A DNA stretch of 64,000 nt. Source: VRUE01 sp963837695. Lineage in GTDB: Bacteria; Actinomycetota; Thermoleophilia; Solirubrobacterales; 70-9. The stretch lies in contig CAWINZ010000005.1 of assembly GCA_963837695.1 (NCBI GenBank), positions 372,001-436,000 of the forward strand, given 5' to 3'. Shown one piece after another: positions 39,104-47,950 of this stretch. A program made the translations under genes and the position numbers. The notes below the pieces were generated by a model. That model searched no databases. It saw nothing but the letters and a program-made list of their open reading frames with translations, and had not been told where the DNA came from. Each line of letters starts with the position of its first letter. The stretch's first letter is position 1.

Positions 39104-40987
39104 ATGGACCGACTCAGCCACAGCCGAATGCCCTCGCGTGCCCGCCCGCTCATCGCGGCGGCGCTGCTGGCGCTGTTCTGCGCGCTCGTGCTCAGCGTCG
39201 CCCGTGCCCACGCGCTGGAAGCCGAAGAAGAACCGCCGCTCGACCCCAATGCCGAACCGCCGAGCTTCGTCGTCATCCAGACCGACGACCAGACCCTCGA
39301 CGAGCTCTACGCGTCGTTCACGCCGTTTCCCGGCGCGGCGGCGATCAGGGCGATGCCGAACACCCTCGACCTGCTCGCCAAACGCGGCGAGACCTTCAAT
39401 CGCTACTACGTCTCCTATCCCCTCTGCTGCCCCTCACGGGTCAGCCTGATGACCGGCCGCTATGCCCACAACACCGGCGTCAAGGGCAACGTCCAGCCCA
39501 ACGGCGGCTACTACGGCTTCACCTTCCGCGGCGCCTACAGCCATAACATCGCCACCTGGCTGCAAGGCGCCGGCTACCGCACGATCCACATCGGCAAGTT
39601 CCTCAACGGCTACGGCGACGAGCCGTACAGCGACGGCAAAAACGTGCCGCCCGGCTGGGACGCCTGGCACTCCGTGCTCAACGCCGACACCCACCACTAC
39701 TTCTACGGCTACACGCTCAACAACGACGGCACGATCAGCGAACCCTACGGCGACCCGGGAACCTGGGAACCGCGCGAATACACGCAGCGGGATCCCGCCG
39801 GCTGCCCCTTCGAACCCGAAGAAGAACGGCCCTGCGTCTACGCGACCGACGTGTTCAACTGGCAGGCCCGGGAAGAGATGCTGGCCACCCCGGCCGAACA
39901 GCCCTTCTACATGCAGCTCGACTACACCGCCCCCCACGGCGACTTCCGCCGCCCGGCGGGTCCCGAGCCGGCGCCGCGCCACTACAACTGGTTCAAGGGG
40001 GCGAAGCTGCCGCACGACCGCTCCGAAGGCCTCGACGAGGGCAACGTCAGCGACAAGCCGGCGTTCATCCGCGAAGCCGAACACCTGACGCCGAGCATCA
40101 AGCACACCTACAAGGTCTACTACGAGAAGCAGCTCGAGTCGCTGCGCTCGATCGACGACGGGGTGAAGGAGATCGTCGGCACGCTCGCCGAACAGGGCCG
40201 ACTGCAGAACACCTACATCCTCTTCACCTCCGACAACGGCTTCTTCTTCGGCGAGCACCGCTTGATCGGTGGCAAGTTCCTCTCCTACGAGCCGGCCACG
40301 CACATGCCCTTCCTGATCCGAGGGCCGGGGATCAAGCCCGGTAGCTCGACCGGTGAGCTCGCGGCCAACATCGACATCGCGCCGACCGTCCTCGACCTGG
40401 CCGGCGTCCAAGCGGACAAGAGCGTCGACGGGCGCTCGATGGTCCCCTACCTGCGCGACCCCGAGCTGCGCAGCCGCCGACCGATCCTCTTCGAGTCCTT
40501 CGTGCAGACCAGCGACGTGGAAGCGAACGGGGCGATCTCGACCACCGGCGAAGGCGACGGCGGGGTGCCGGGCGGCAATGGCAGCACCAACCCCAAGGAG
40601 CCCGAGGCCGGCATCTCGAGCGCCGGCGGCAGCGCACACGCCTCCCTGCTGGCACCACCCTTGAACTACGAGGGAATCCGCCTCGGCCCGTACAAGTACA
40701 TCGCCTGGCCGGACGGGGAGAAGGAGCTCTACGACATCAACAAAGACCCGAACGAGCTCAACAACATCGTCAAAGAGCCGAACTTCTACCCGATCCGAAA
40801 CTTCCTCCACCGGCAGCTGCGTCGCTTCGAGAACTGCGTCGGCCGGGAATGCCGCGAAGTGACCCCACCGCTGCCGCTGACCCGAATCGAATTCGACCGG
40901 CTGCGGGCGAAGCGGCAAAAGGAAGTGCTCGAACACGAACGCGAACGCGAAAAGGAACGCCGCGAACGCGAAAAGAAGCACCCCTAA
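39104..40987 (+). CDS. Secreted type I sulfatase (arylsulfatase family)
   Basis: 627-residue exported sulfatase. A signal peptide occupies about residues 14-36 (LIAAALLALFCALVLSVARAHA). FVVIQTDDQT holds the metal-binding Asp pair, and YPLCCPSRVSLMTGRYAHNTGV has the C-x-P-S-R motif (Cys108) to be changed to formylglycine. TSDNGFFFGEHRLIGGK is the second conserved block. The C-terminus is very rich in Glu, Arg and Lys. The first ATG (39104) and one 24 nt later are both possible. No dedicated maturase gene is in view. Confidence 0.88.
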   Translation: MDRLSHSRMPSRARPLIAAALLALFCALVLSVARAHALEAEEEPPLDPNAEPPSFVVIQTDDQTLDELYASFTPFPGAAAIRAMPNTLDLLAKRGETFNRYYVSYPLCCPSRVSLMTGRYAHNTGVKGNVQPNGGYYGFTFRGAYSHNIATWLQGAGYRTIHIGKFLNGYGDEPYSDGKNVPPGWDAWHSVLNADTHHYFYGYTLNNDGTISEPYGDPGTWEPREYTQRDPAGCPFEPEEERPCVYATDVFNWQAREEMLATPAEQPFYMQLDYTAPHGDFRRPAGPEPAPRHYNWFKGAKLPHDRSEGLDEGNVSDKPAFIREAEHLTPSIKHTYKVYYEKQLESLRSIDDGVKEIVGTLAEQGRLQNTYILFTSDNGFFFGEHRLIGGKFLSYEPATHMPFLIRGPGIKPGSSTGELAANIDIAPTVLDLAGVQADKSVDGRSMVPYLRDPELRSRRPILFESFVQTSDVEANGAISTTGEGDGGVPGGNGSTNPKEPEAGISSAGGSAHASLLAPPLNYEGIRLGPYKYIAWPDGEKELYDINKDPNELNNIVKEPNFYPIRNFLHRQLRRFENCVGRECREVTPPLPLTRIEFDRLRAKRQKEVLEHEREREKERREREKKHP

Positions 40988-40991
40988 GGGG

Positions 40992-41110
40992 TTGGGACGG
41001 GGTGTCCCTCCTGCTTGCTGGGTTTTTCGCCTCTGACCTCGCGGCCGTCCGAGAGCCTCGCCGGGGCGAAAAACAGGACGCCGCTGCGCTGGAGGGACAC
41101 CCCGTCCCAA
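40992..41110. repeat. Type B palindromic element, copy 2 (20-bp perfect arms)
   Basis: Arms 40992-41011 and 41091-41110 pair perfectly. The core begins TGCTTGCTGGGTTTTTCGCC and ends GCGAAAAACAGGACGCC then GCTGCGC, the blocks also found (inverted) at 36103-36223. The arms are unrelated to those of copy 1. It begins 5 bp after the sulfatase stop. Confidence 0.85.
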
Positions 41111-41150
41111 TCACGGCAGCGTGCTTGCTTCGCGGGACCTGAAGTGCCAC

Positions 41151-41285
41151 CGAGTAGCGCCGGTGTCTCCTCGCCCTAGCCTCGCGAAGCGGCTCCGCAG
41201 AGTAGTTCCAGCCGCGAAGCGGCACCAGATTTCACCGGCCGAAGGCCGGTGAGGGGGGTAGGCGAGGAGACACCGGCGCTACTCG
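41151..41285. repeat. Type C palindromic element, copy 1 (25-bp perfect arms)
   Basis: Arms 41151-41175 and 41261-41285 are perfect inverse complements. The 85-nt core contains CTAGCCTCGCGAAGCGGC, CCGCGAAGCGGCACCAGATT and TCACCGGCCGAAGGCCGGTGA hairpin units and recurs inverted at 43070-43208. The right arm includes the last two codons and stop of the biotin carboxylase gene, so the left arm is an inverted copy of that gene end. Confidence 0.85.
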
Positions 41286-43036
41286 ATTACAGCGAGCACG
41301 TCGCCGCTGGAGACTGCTGCGCCTTCGCTGACATTCAGCGAAGTGACTTTGCCCGCGCGGTGGGCGGCTATCTCGTTCTCCATCTTCATCGCCTCGATCA
41401 CGCAGATCAGGTCTCCCTCGGAAACCTCGGCGCCCTGCTGGACGGCGACTTTGAGCACGGTGCCCTGCAGCGGCGAGGGCAGCGCCTCGCTGGAGGCGCT
41501 GGCGGCCCCGCCAAACTTGCGCTCGCGTTTCGGCGGTTTTTTGCCGCCCGCGGCCGGCGCCGCGCCACCGGCCGTCGCCTCGCCGATCACCTTGACGTCG
41601 AAGAGCTTGCCGGAGACCTCGACCTTGTAGTCGCGGGCGACGATCTCAGCGCCCTCGGGCACCTCCGGCGCCTCGGCCTCAGCGGGCGCCGTCGTCTTCA
41701 GCCAGTCGCGGTCCTCCATCAGGTCGCGGCAGGTCTCCCCCCTGGCCCACTGCTCGGTGGCCAGGATCGCGCTGTGGAAGGGGATCAGCGTGGTCAGGCC
41801 GCCGACCTCGTACTCGCCAAGCGCGCGCAGCATGCGTCGCGTCGCGTGCTCGCGGTCGACGTCCCAGACGATCAGCTTGGCGACCATCGGGTCATACATC
41901 GGCGTCACCTCGGAGCCGGCCTCGACCCCGGAGTCGACCCGCACGCCGGGTCCCGCGGGCTCGCGATAGGAGGTGATCGCGCCCGGCGCCGGGGCAAATT
42001 TCTTGTGCGCCGCCTCGGCGTTGATCCGGCACTCGATCGCGTGGCCGCGCAACTCGACATCCTCCTGGGCGATCGTCAGCGGCTCGCCGGCGGCGACGAG
42101 CACCTGCTCGCGGACGATGTCGACGCCGGTGACCATCTCGGTCACGCAGTGCTCGACCTGCACCCGCGTGTTCATCTCGAGGAAGAAGTACTCGTCACCA
42201 ACCTGCATGCCCTCGACCGTGCCGGCGCCGCGGTAGCCGACCGCGGCAGCCGCATCGGTGGCGATCTTGCCGATCCGCTCGCGCATCTCCTCGTCGACCT
42301 GGGGGCCCGGTGCCTCCTCGATCACCTTCTGGTGACGGCGCTGGATCGAGCAGTCGCGCTCGCCGAGGTGGATCACGTTGCCGTGCGAGTCGGCCAAGAC
42401 CTGGACCTCGACGTGGCGCGGATCCTCGAGGTAGCGCTCGACGTAGACACGGTCGTCGGAGAAGAACTTCTCGCCTTCGCGGGCGGCGCCCTCGAAGGCC
42501 TCCTCGAGATCGTCGGGCGTCAACGCAACCCGGAAGCCCTTGCCGCCGCCACCGCCCGCCGCCTTGCAGGCGACCGGATAGCCGGCTTCCTCGGCCTGGG
42601 CCCTGGCGGCGGCGACGTCCACGGCCGGCTCGGTCGCGCCTGGGACGATCGGCACGCCAGCCTCCGCCATGATCTCCCGCGCCCGCGTCTTCGAGCCCAT
42701 CGATTCGATCGCCTCCGGCGGCGGACCGATGAAGACGATGTCCGCCTCGGCGCAGGCCTTGGCGAAGTCGGCGTTCTCGGCGAGAAAGCCGTAGCCGGGA
42801 TGGATCGCCTCGGCGCCGGCCTGCTTGGCCGTCTCGATGATCTTGGCGATGTTCAGGTAGCTCTCGGCCGGAACCGCCGGGCCGATCAGAAACGCCTCGT
42901 CTGCCTCGCGCACGTGGGGCGCGTCGCGGTCGATCTCCGAATAAACGGCGACGGACCCGATGCCCATCTCCTTCAGGGTGCGGGCGACGCGGATGGCGAT
43001 CTCGCCGCGGTTGGCTATCAGCACCTTCTGGAACAC
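41279..43036 (-). CDS. accA3: Acetyl/propionyl-CoA carboxylase, biotin carboxylase and carrier subunit
   Basis: 585-residue alpha subunit with an ATP-grasp biotin carboxylase (KVLIANRGEIAIRVARTLKEMGIG, PGYGFLAENADFA, KAAGGGGGKGFRVA, FLEMNTRVQVEH) and a C-terminal biotin carrier domain. The biotinyl Lys is in EAMKMEN at residue 551. It carboxylates biotin for acyl-CoA carboxylases supplying fatty-acid or propionate metabolism; the epsilon-like subunit gene at 53849 is a possible partner. It is bracketed by inverted copies of the type C element (41151 and 43070). Confidence 0.95.
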   Translation of the reverse strand: MFQKVLIANRGEIAIRVARTLKEMGIGSVAVYSEIDRDAPHVREADEAFLIGPAVPAESYLNIAKIIETAKQAGAEAIHPGYGFLAENADFAKACAEADIVFIGPPPEAIESMGSKTRAREIMAEAGVPIVPGATEPAVDVAAARAQAEEAGYPVACKAAGGGGGKGFRVALTPDDLEEAFEGAAREGEKFFSDDRVYVERYLEDPRHVEVQVLADSHGNVIHLGERDCSIQRRHQKVIEEAPGPQVDEEMRERIGKIATDAAAAVGYRGAGTVEGMQVGDEYFFLEMNTRVQVEHCVTEMVTGVDIVREQVLVAAGEPLTIAQEDVELRGHAIECRINAEAAHKKFAPAPGAITSYREPAGPGVRVDSGVEAGSEVTPMYDPMVAKLIVWDVDREHATRRMLRALGEYEVGGLTTLIPFHSAILATEQWARGETCRDLMEDRDWLKTTAPAEAEAPEVPEGAEIVARDYKVEVSGKLFDVKVIGEATAGGAAPAAGGKKPPKRERKFGGAASASSEALPSPLQGTVLKVAVQQGAEVSEGDLICVIEAMKMENEIAAHRAGKVTSLNVSEGAAVSSGDVLAVIE

Positions 43037-43069
43037 GGCGGCGCAGTCTATTCAGACAGCGGACGGAGC

Positions 43070-43208
43070 GCGCGGGGCGTCGGCGTCACCTCGCCTACGC
43101 CCATCACCGGCCGTTCGGCCGGTGAAATCTGGTGCCGCTTCGCGGCTGAGAAGCACTCTGCGGAGCCGCTTCGCGAGGCTAGGGCGAGGCGACCCCGACA
43201 CCCCGCGC
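43070..43208. repeat. Type C palindromic element, copy 2 (26-bp arms, inverted relative to copy 1)
   Basis: Arms 43070-43095 and 43183-43208 pair at 23 of 26 positions. The core is the inverse of that at 41151-41285 and nearly identical over about 85 nt, including AATCTGGTGCCGCTTCGCGG. It lies in the divergent gap between the biotin carboxylase and the PHP-domain gene, so the two copies flank the carboxylase gene as inverted repeats. Confidence 0.8.
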
Positions 43209-43237
43209 AGAAGCCCGGTCGCTTAGGGTGCTGCGTC

Positions 43238-44053
43238 GTGCTGATCGAGCTTCAATCGCATTCGACGGTTTCCGACGGGCAGCTGGCTCCTTCCGCCGTT
43301 GTCGCTGAAGCTGCGAAGGCTGGCGTTACTACGTTGGCGCTGACGGACCATGATGCGATTGCGGGGGTTCCCGAGGCTGCGGAAGCTGCTGAGCGGGTGG
43401 GGATCGAGCTGGTGCCCGCCATCGAGATGTCCTGCGTGCATGAGTACGCGGAAGATCTGCATGTGTGCGGGTACTGGGTGGACCTCGGCGCGATTGCGCC
43501 GGCTTGCGAGCGGGCGCAGCACGAACGGGTCGCCCGGGCCGGGGAGATCGTCGAGAAGCTGCGCGGGGAGGGGTTCGACCTTCATCTGGAGGACGCGGTC
43601 AAGGAGGCCGGCGACGCGCTCTCGATCGGCCGCCCGCACATCGCCCGCGCGGCCGGCGCAACCGGCGACCTCGGGCCATTCTTCGAGGAGTACCTGGTGC
43701 CCGGCGCCAAGGCCTTCGTGCCGCGCCGCTGGCCGACCGCCGAGCAGGCCGTGGAGACGATCAAGCGGGCTGGCGGCATCGCCGTCGTCGCCCACCCCTA
43801 CTGGGACATCTCAGAGCCGGCCGAGGTCGAGGAGCTGATCCGCGCCCTCGGCATCGACGGGGTCGAGACCTTCTACCCGACCCACAGCAAGGAGCAGACC
43901 GAACACCTGCTGGGGCTCTGCGAGGAGCTCGACCTGATCCCGACCGCCTCCTCCGACTACCACGGCCCGACCCACAAGACCTTCGCCGAGTTCGGCGCCT
44001 ACGACACCTACGGCCTCGCCGAGCCGCGGGTCCCAGAGCATCCGGGACGGTAG
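43238..44053 (+). CDS. PHP-domain phosphoesterase
   Basis: 271-residue metal-dependent phosphoesterase of the PHP family (TrpH/RNase AM-like or 3',5'-nucleotide phosphatase type). Metal ligands appear in LQSHSTVSDG, ALTDHDAIAG, VPAIEMSC, VAHPYW and TASSDYHGPTH. The start GTG at 43238 directly opens the first strand (LIELQSHS). Function is probably turnover of small nucleotides or RNA 5' ends; not decided. It stands alone downstream of the type C element. Confidence 0.88.
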   Translation: MLIELQSHSTVSDGQLAPSAVVAEAAKAGVTTLALTDHDAIAGVPEAAEAAERVGIELVPAIEMSCVHEYAEDLHVCGYWVDLGAIAPACERAQHERVARAGEIVEKLRGEGFDLHLEDAVKEAGDALSIGRPHIARAAGATGDLGPFFEEYLVPGAKAFVPRRWPTAEQAVETIKRAGGIAVVAHPYWDISEPAEVEELIRALGIDGVETFYPTHSKEQTEHLLGLCEELDLIPTASSDYHGPTHKTFAEFGAYDTYGLAEPRVPEHPGR

Positions 44054-44085
44054 TCGCCCGCCCGGACTCGCGGGCTTCGCCCGCT

Positions 44086-45063
44086 CTGAGTATCCGCCCG
44101 TTCGGGCCGCGCCAGGTCGGCAAGACCACCCTGGCGATCGAGGTCGCCGAAAGGAGCCCGTCGGTCTACCTGGACCTCGAATCCGCGGAAGACGTGGCAC
44201 GGGTGGAAAGCCCGCTCCCATACCTGGACGATCACGCCGACGAGCTGGTGGTCTTGGATGAGATACACCGGCTGCCGGGCCTGTTCGGGACGCTGCGCGA
44301 AGTGATTGACGCCGGCCGCAGGGAAGGCAAAGCGGCGGGACGCTTCCTTCTTCTGGGCTCCGCCGGACTGGACCTGCTCGCTCAGTCGGGCGAGACGCTT
44401 GCCGGTCGGATCTCGATCGTCGAGCTGGGACCTTTCGACCTGACGGAGGTCGGCGCCAACCGCCTCGACGATCTCTGGGTGAGAGGGGGATTTCCCGACA
44501 GTCTCCTCGCGCCCGAAGACGAAATCAGCTTGGCCTGGCGGACTGACTTCATCCGCACCTACCTTGAGCGCGACATCCCGCAATTCGGGCGGCGCGTCCC
44601 GGCCGAGACTTTGCGGCGGCTCTCGCCGCGTCATGCCAACGTCGGCAAGCGCCTGGTCCGCTCGCCGAAGGTCTACATCCGGGACAGCGGCCTGGTGCAC
44701 GCCCTTCTGGGCATCGAGGACAAGGAGGCTCTACTGGGACACCCCGTCGTCGGCGCCAGCTGGGAGGGGATGGCGATCGAGAATCTGCTCTTGGTCTTGG
44801 CAGACAAAGCCTTGCCCAGCTTCTACCGCACCGCTCGCGGCGCCGAGGTCGACCTCGTCCTCGACTGGCCGGACGGTCGGGTGTGGGCGATCGAGATCAA
44901 GCGCACCTCGGTGCCCAAGCTCGAACGCGGCCTGCGCTCCGCCCTCGACGACCTGAAACCCCAGCGCAGCTTCGTCGTCTACGCCGGCGCGGAGCGTTTC
45001 CGCCTCGCGGAGCAGATCGAAGCGATCGGCCTGGCCGAGCTGTGCGCGGAGCTCGCTGCCTGA
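44086..45063 (+). pseudogene. Truncated AAA ATPase with DUF4143 domain
   Basis: The frame encodes FGPRQVGKTTLAIEVAERSPSVYLDLES (Walker A), LVVLDEIHRLPGLF (Walker B) and a DUF4143 C-terminal domain ending RGAEVDLVLDW and IEIKRTSVPK. The first about 25 residues of the family are missing and no proper start is present. Between PAETLRRLS and PRHANVGKRLVRSPKVYIRD the usual 40-50 residue helix-turn-helix part is absent, an in-frame deletion. It directly follows the PHP gene. A decayed accessory ATPase, probably non-functional. Confidence 0.75.
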
Positions 45064-45066
45064 CAC

Positions 45067-45511
45067 TCAGTTGCGCTTGTAGCGGCTCGCCACGTACTCC
45101 TCAACCCAGGCGGTCGAGCTGCGCCAGGCGCCGTCCGCCCCCTTCGCCGCCTTCAGCCTGCCGCGCACGGCCGCTACCCGCAGGGCGTTCGCGGACAGCT
45201 CGTCGGTCGCCAGCGCCGGTAAGGGGACGAGCCGGGCCGGGCCCGCAACCGCGGGCACGACAAACTTGTGGAGGTTGTCCAAAATCGCGCGCGCAAGAAA
45301 CTCGCCCAGGGGACCGGGGTCGCCGCCGTCGGCCCGGCGCAGCGCCGCCAGGTAACGCGAGCGGGCGCCCTTGTAGATGATCGCCGGCGGATAGCCAAGG
45401 CGGACCACCGAGCTTCTCGCGTAGCTCGCCGATCTGGACGCGGAGGCGCTCATAGACCGCCTCTCGCGGTGGCCGCCCTCTCCTTGACCTAGATTTGTTC
45501 GGTTGAGGCAC
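45067..45511 (-). pseudogene. Decayed Fic/DOC-family gene
   Basis: A GTG-started piece (45511 downwards) encodes RGRPPREAVYERLRVQIGELREKLGG, the N-terminal start of Fic-family proteins. After a frame change near 45404 the other frame gives LGYPPAIIYKGARSRYLAALRRAD, LGEFLARAILDNLHKFVVPAV and WRSSTAWVEEYVASRYKR, the C-terminal part. The whole Fic core with its HPFxxGNGR AMPylation motif has been deleted. Tandem operators (45493-45575) still stand in front of it. Convergent with the DUF4143 remnant. Confidence 0.7.
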
Positions 45512-45575
45512 AACCTAATTGTGCCGAACAAATTCAGATTTGTTCGGCTGGCGGCTAACTAATTGTTCCGAACAA
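45493..45575. promoter_or_regulatory. Tandem duplicated inverted repeats (TTGTTCGG operators)
   Basis: ATTTGTTCGG (45493-45502) pairs with CCGAACAAAT (45524-45533). A second, similar unit has TTTGTTCGG at 45539-45547 and CCGAACAA at 45568-45575. The two units are direct repeats 45 bp apart in unusually AT-rich DNA. They overlap the start of the Fic remnant and look like a duplicated operator for a regulator that is not in this window. Confidence 0.6.
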
Positions 45576-45640
45576 CTTCAGTCTCGGATCCTTGCAAATA
45601 CGAAATGCCACTTCGGATTTGCATGGGAGAGGAACTTCGC

Positions 45641-47143
45641 CTAATGGCGCTGGTGGCGCTTGCGCTTCAGGACGACGACCTTTTCGATCGTCTTCGCCGT
45701 GCCGCCGTCGGGCTTGAAGGTCACCCTGACGCGGATCCGCGCCTTGCCGTGCCGCTTGAGGAAGCGCTTCAGCCGCACCTTCGGCTTGACCGGGAGGCGC
45801 AGCCGCTTCGCCCCGCGCGCGACCCGCGCCAGCCGCCGAATCCCCCGCCCGTGCAGGATCACGCGCCCGGGCCCGGTTACCTTGACGAAGATCACAGCCG
45901 TGCCGCCGTGCCGGTTCCGCCGCAGCCCGTTAAAGCGAATCCTGTTCGAGATCGGCTTCGCCAGCGGGACGAACGGCCCGGAGGTCGTGGCCGGGGGTTC
46001 AGGCTCCTCTACACAGGGTGGCACCGCCGTCCCCGGCTCGCCGAAGCGCTCGACGCGGGCGAAACCGGCGCCCTGCTCGCTGACGTAGACAGCCCCCCGG
46101 CAGTCGAGCGCGATGCCGCGCGGGGCGGGAATTGCCCCCGCGATGGTTCCGGTGCCGCCCGCTTTGCAGCCGGTCCCCGTGGCGCAGATCTGGAAGAGCG
46201 GCTCTTCTTCGTCGATCACCCGTTCGCCAAAGGCGCGGGCGAACATCCCGTCGATACTCGACACCCCAACCCGGTTGTGGTCACGATCGGCGACGTAAGC
46301 AGTCCCGTCCGCATCCACGACAACCGCGCTCGGGAACCCGAACGCGCCGGCGGCGGCGGACGGCGATGCACTCTGGCATTCGGTTTCGCAGACGTCCTGA
46401 TCGCCGGCGCCGGGATTGACTTCCTTGCCGAAGGCGCGCAGGAATTCCCCGCCGGCCGAGAAGATGTCGATTCGGTTATTGGACCCATCGGCGACGACGA
46501 TCTCGCCCGCCGGGCCGAAGGCCACGTCGGTCGGGCTGTCCATCGCCCCGGCCGTGCCGTCCGCGGCTCCGTATTTGCATTCGGTTTCGACCGTGCATTC
46601 GTCGCCGCCGCCGGGATCGACTTCCTTGCCGAAGGCGCGCAGGAACTCGCCCTCCGGCGTGAAGACGTCGATCCGCCCGTCGGACGAGTCGGCGACGTGG
46701 AGCAGCCCCGAGCGGTCGAACTCGATCCCGTTCGGCTGATCGAGCTGACCGGCCTCTTCGCCGGCTTCGCCGAAGGCGCGGACGAACGCGCCCCCGGTCG
46801 AGTAGACGACGACGCGGTCATCTTCGAAATCGGAGACGAAGACGTTCCCTTCCGGCCCCAACGCCACCCCGGCGGGCTCGTGCAGATCGCCGACGCCGAT
46901 CGTGCGCAGAAAGGCTCCGTCGGAGGCGAAAGCCGAGACCCGTTGACCGCCTAATTCGGCCACATAGGTGGTCCCGTCCTCCCCAACCGCAATCCCCCAC
47001 GGCTGGTTCAGCTGCCCCGCGCCACCGCCAGCTTCCCCAAAGCTAGAAAGCGGCCCGAAAGCAGCAGCATTCCCCGGCAGCGCCAGCACCAAAGCCACCG
47101 AGAGCAGCACGAATCGAAGTCCCCACCTCACGCCTCGCACCAT
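45641..47143 (-). CDS. Secreted NHL-repeat (six-bladed beta-propeller) protein
   Basis: 500 residues. Signal peptide at about residues 8-28 (LRFVLLSVALVLALPGNAAA). Repeats of the NHL type follow (FGEAGGGAGQLNQPWGIAVGEDG, LHEPAGVALGPEGNVFVSDFEDDRVVVY, AGQLDQPNGIEFDRSGLLHVADSSDGRIDVF). The last 110 residues are strongly basic with a beta-rich, Ig-like appearance. These proteins bind polysaccharide, protein or metal at the cell surface; no enzyme motif is visible. ATG at 47143 is chosen as the Met just before the signal peptide. Confidence 0.85.
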   Translation of the reverse strand: MVRGVRWGLRFVLLSVALVLALPGNAAAFGPLSSFGEAGGGAGQLNQPWGIAVGEDGTTYVAELGGQRVSAFASDGAFLRTIGVGDLHEPAGVALGPEGNVFVSDFEDDRVVVYSTGGAFVRAFGEAGEEAGQLDQPNGIEFDRSGLLHVADSSDGRIDVFTPEGEFLRAFGKEVDPGGGDECTVETECKYGAADGTAGAMDSPTDVAFGPAGEIVVADGSNNRIDIFSAGGEFLRAFGKEVNPGAGDQDVCETECQSASPSAAAGAFGFPSAVVVDADGTAYVADRDHNRVGVSSIDGMFARAFGERVIDEEEPLFQICATGTGCKAGGTGTIAGAIPAPRGIALDCRGAVYVSEQGAGFARVERFGEPGTAVPPCVEEPEPPATTSGPFVPLAKPISNRIRFNGLRRNRHGGTAVIFVKVTGPGRVILHGRGIRRLARVARGAKRLRLPVKPKVRLKRFLKRHGKARIRVRVTFKPDGGTAKTIEKVVVLKRKRHQRH

Positions 47144-47275
47144 AGGGAATCGAGAGGATCCGTCAAGCGGAAATGGACCCAAGATCAGGGAGGGGGCGGG
47201 GTGCCCCTCCTGCGCAGCGGCGTCCCAGCTGCGCGGGCAATTCCGGCTCTGCGGTGGCCATGTGACAGGCCACCT

Positions 47276-47372
47276 CCCGCGGGTGGCACGGCGGCGGGGG
47301 TCCCCCATAGCGGAGGGCGCGCGAAGCGCGTCCGAGCACATGGGGGAGGGCCGCCGTGACAGGACCCGCGGG
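47276..47372. repeat. Type D palindromic element, copy 1 (multi-segment hairpin)
   Basis: Three nested pairings: CCCGCGGGT (47276-47284) with ACCCGCGGG (47364-47372), CACGGCGGC (47287-47295) with GCCGCCGTG (47350-47358), and TCCCCCAT (47301-47308) with ATGGGGGA (47340-47347). The outer loop sequences GGC and GACAGG recur at 59832-59908 around a different inner stem. A separate hairpin GGTGGCC/GGCCACC precedes it. It lies 17 bp beyond the cysC stop. Confidence 0.7.
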
Positions 47373-47388
47373 CCGTGGCGCTCTGTCC

Positions 47389-47943
47389 CTAAGCAGTAAC
47401 CGCAGCCGCGGGAACCAGGCCCCGCGACTCGAGGTAATCGAGCAGCTTCTGCGCCGACTCCTCGGGCGACTCGTTCTCCGTGTCGCAGACCCAGGCCGGA
47501 TTCTCGGGAATCTCGTAGGGATCGGAGACGCCGGTGAATTCCTTGATCTCACCGGAGAACGCTTTCGCGTAGAGCCCCTTGACGTCGCGCTCGGCGCAGG
47601 TGTCGACCGAGGCCTTGACGTAGACCTCGATGAAGCGGTCGCCCATCAGCTCATGCGCCTCGTCGCGGATCTCCGCGTAGGGGGAGATCGCCGCGGTGAT
47701 AACCGGCACGCCGTTGCGGCTGAGCAGGTCGGCGACGAAGGCGATGCGGCGGATGTTGATGTCGCGATCCTCCTTCGAGAAGCCGAGCCCCTTCGAGAGG
47801 TTTTCGCGCACGACGTCGCCGTCGAGGATCTCAAGCTTGCAGCCGCGCTCGAGCAGGTGACCCTCCAGCAGCCTGGAGATCGTCGTCTTGCCGGCCCCTG
47901 AGAGCCCGGTGAACCAGAGGGTGAAGCCCTTCTCGTCAGCCAT
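47389..47943 (-). CDS. cysC: Adenylyl-sulfate kinase
   Basis: 184-residue APS kinase that phosphorylates adenosine 5'-phosphosulfate to PAPS. P-loop FTGLSGAGKTT at residues 11-21; then LEILDGDVVRENLSKGLGFSKEDRD and RIAFVADLLSRNGV, the conserved lid and APS-binding region. The C-terminus contains EIKEFTGVSDPYEIPENP. It follows sat after 7 nt in the sulfur assimilation cluster. A palindromic type D element follows its stop. Confidence 0.95.
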   Translation of the reverse strand: MADEKGFTLWFTGLSGAGKTTISRLLEGHLLERGCKLEILDGDVVRENLSKGLGFSKEDRDINIRRIAFVADLLSRNGVPVITAAISPYAEIRDEAHELMGDRFIEVYVKASVDTCAERDVKGLYAKAFSGEIKEFTGVSDPYEIPENPAWVCDTENESPEESAQKLLDYLESRGLVPAAAVTA

Positions 47944-47950
47944 CGTTAAA

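Noticed and set aside
41249..43237. Upstream extension of the PHP gene across the carboxylase locus
   Set aside because: It is antisense to the carboxylase gene; the PHP fold starts at the GTG at 43238.
44056..44118. Small GC hairpins (GCGGGC/GCCCGC and CCCG/CGGG) between PHP and ATPase remnant
   Set aside because: Short stems expected by chance in GC-rich DNA and without a conserved core.
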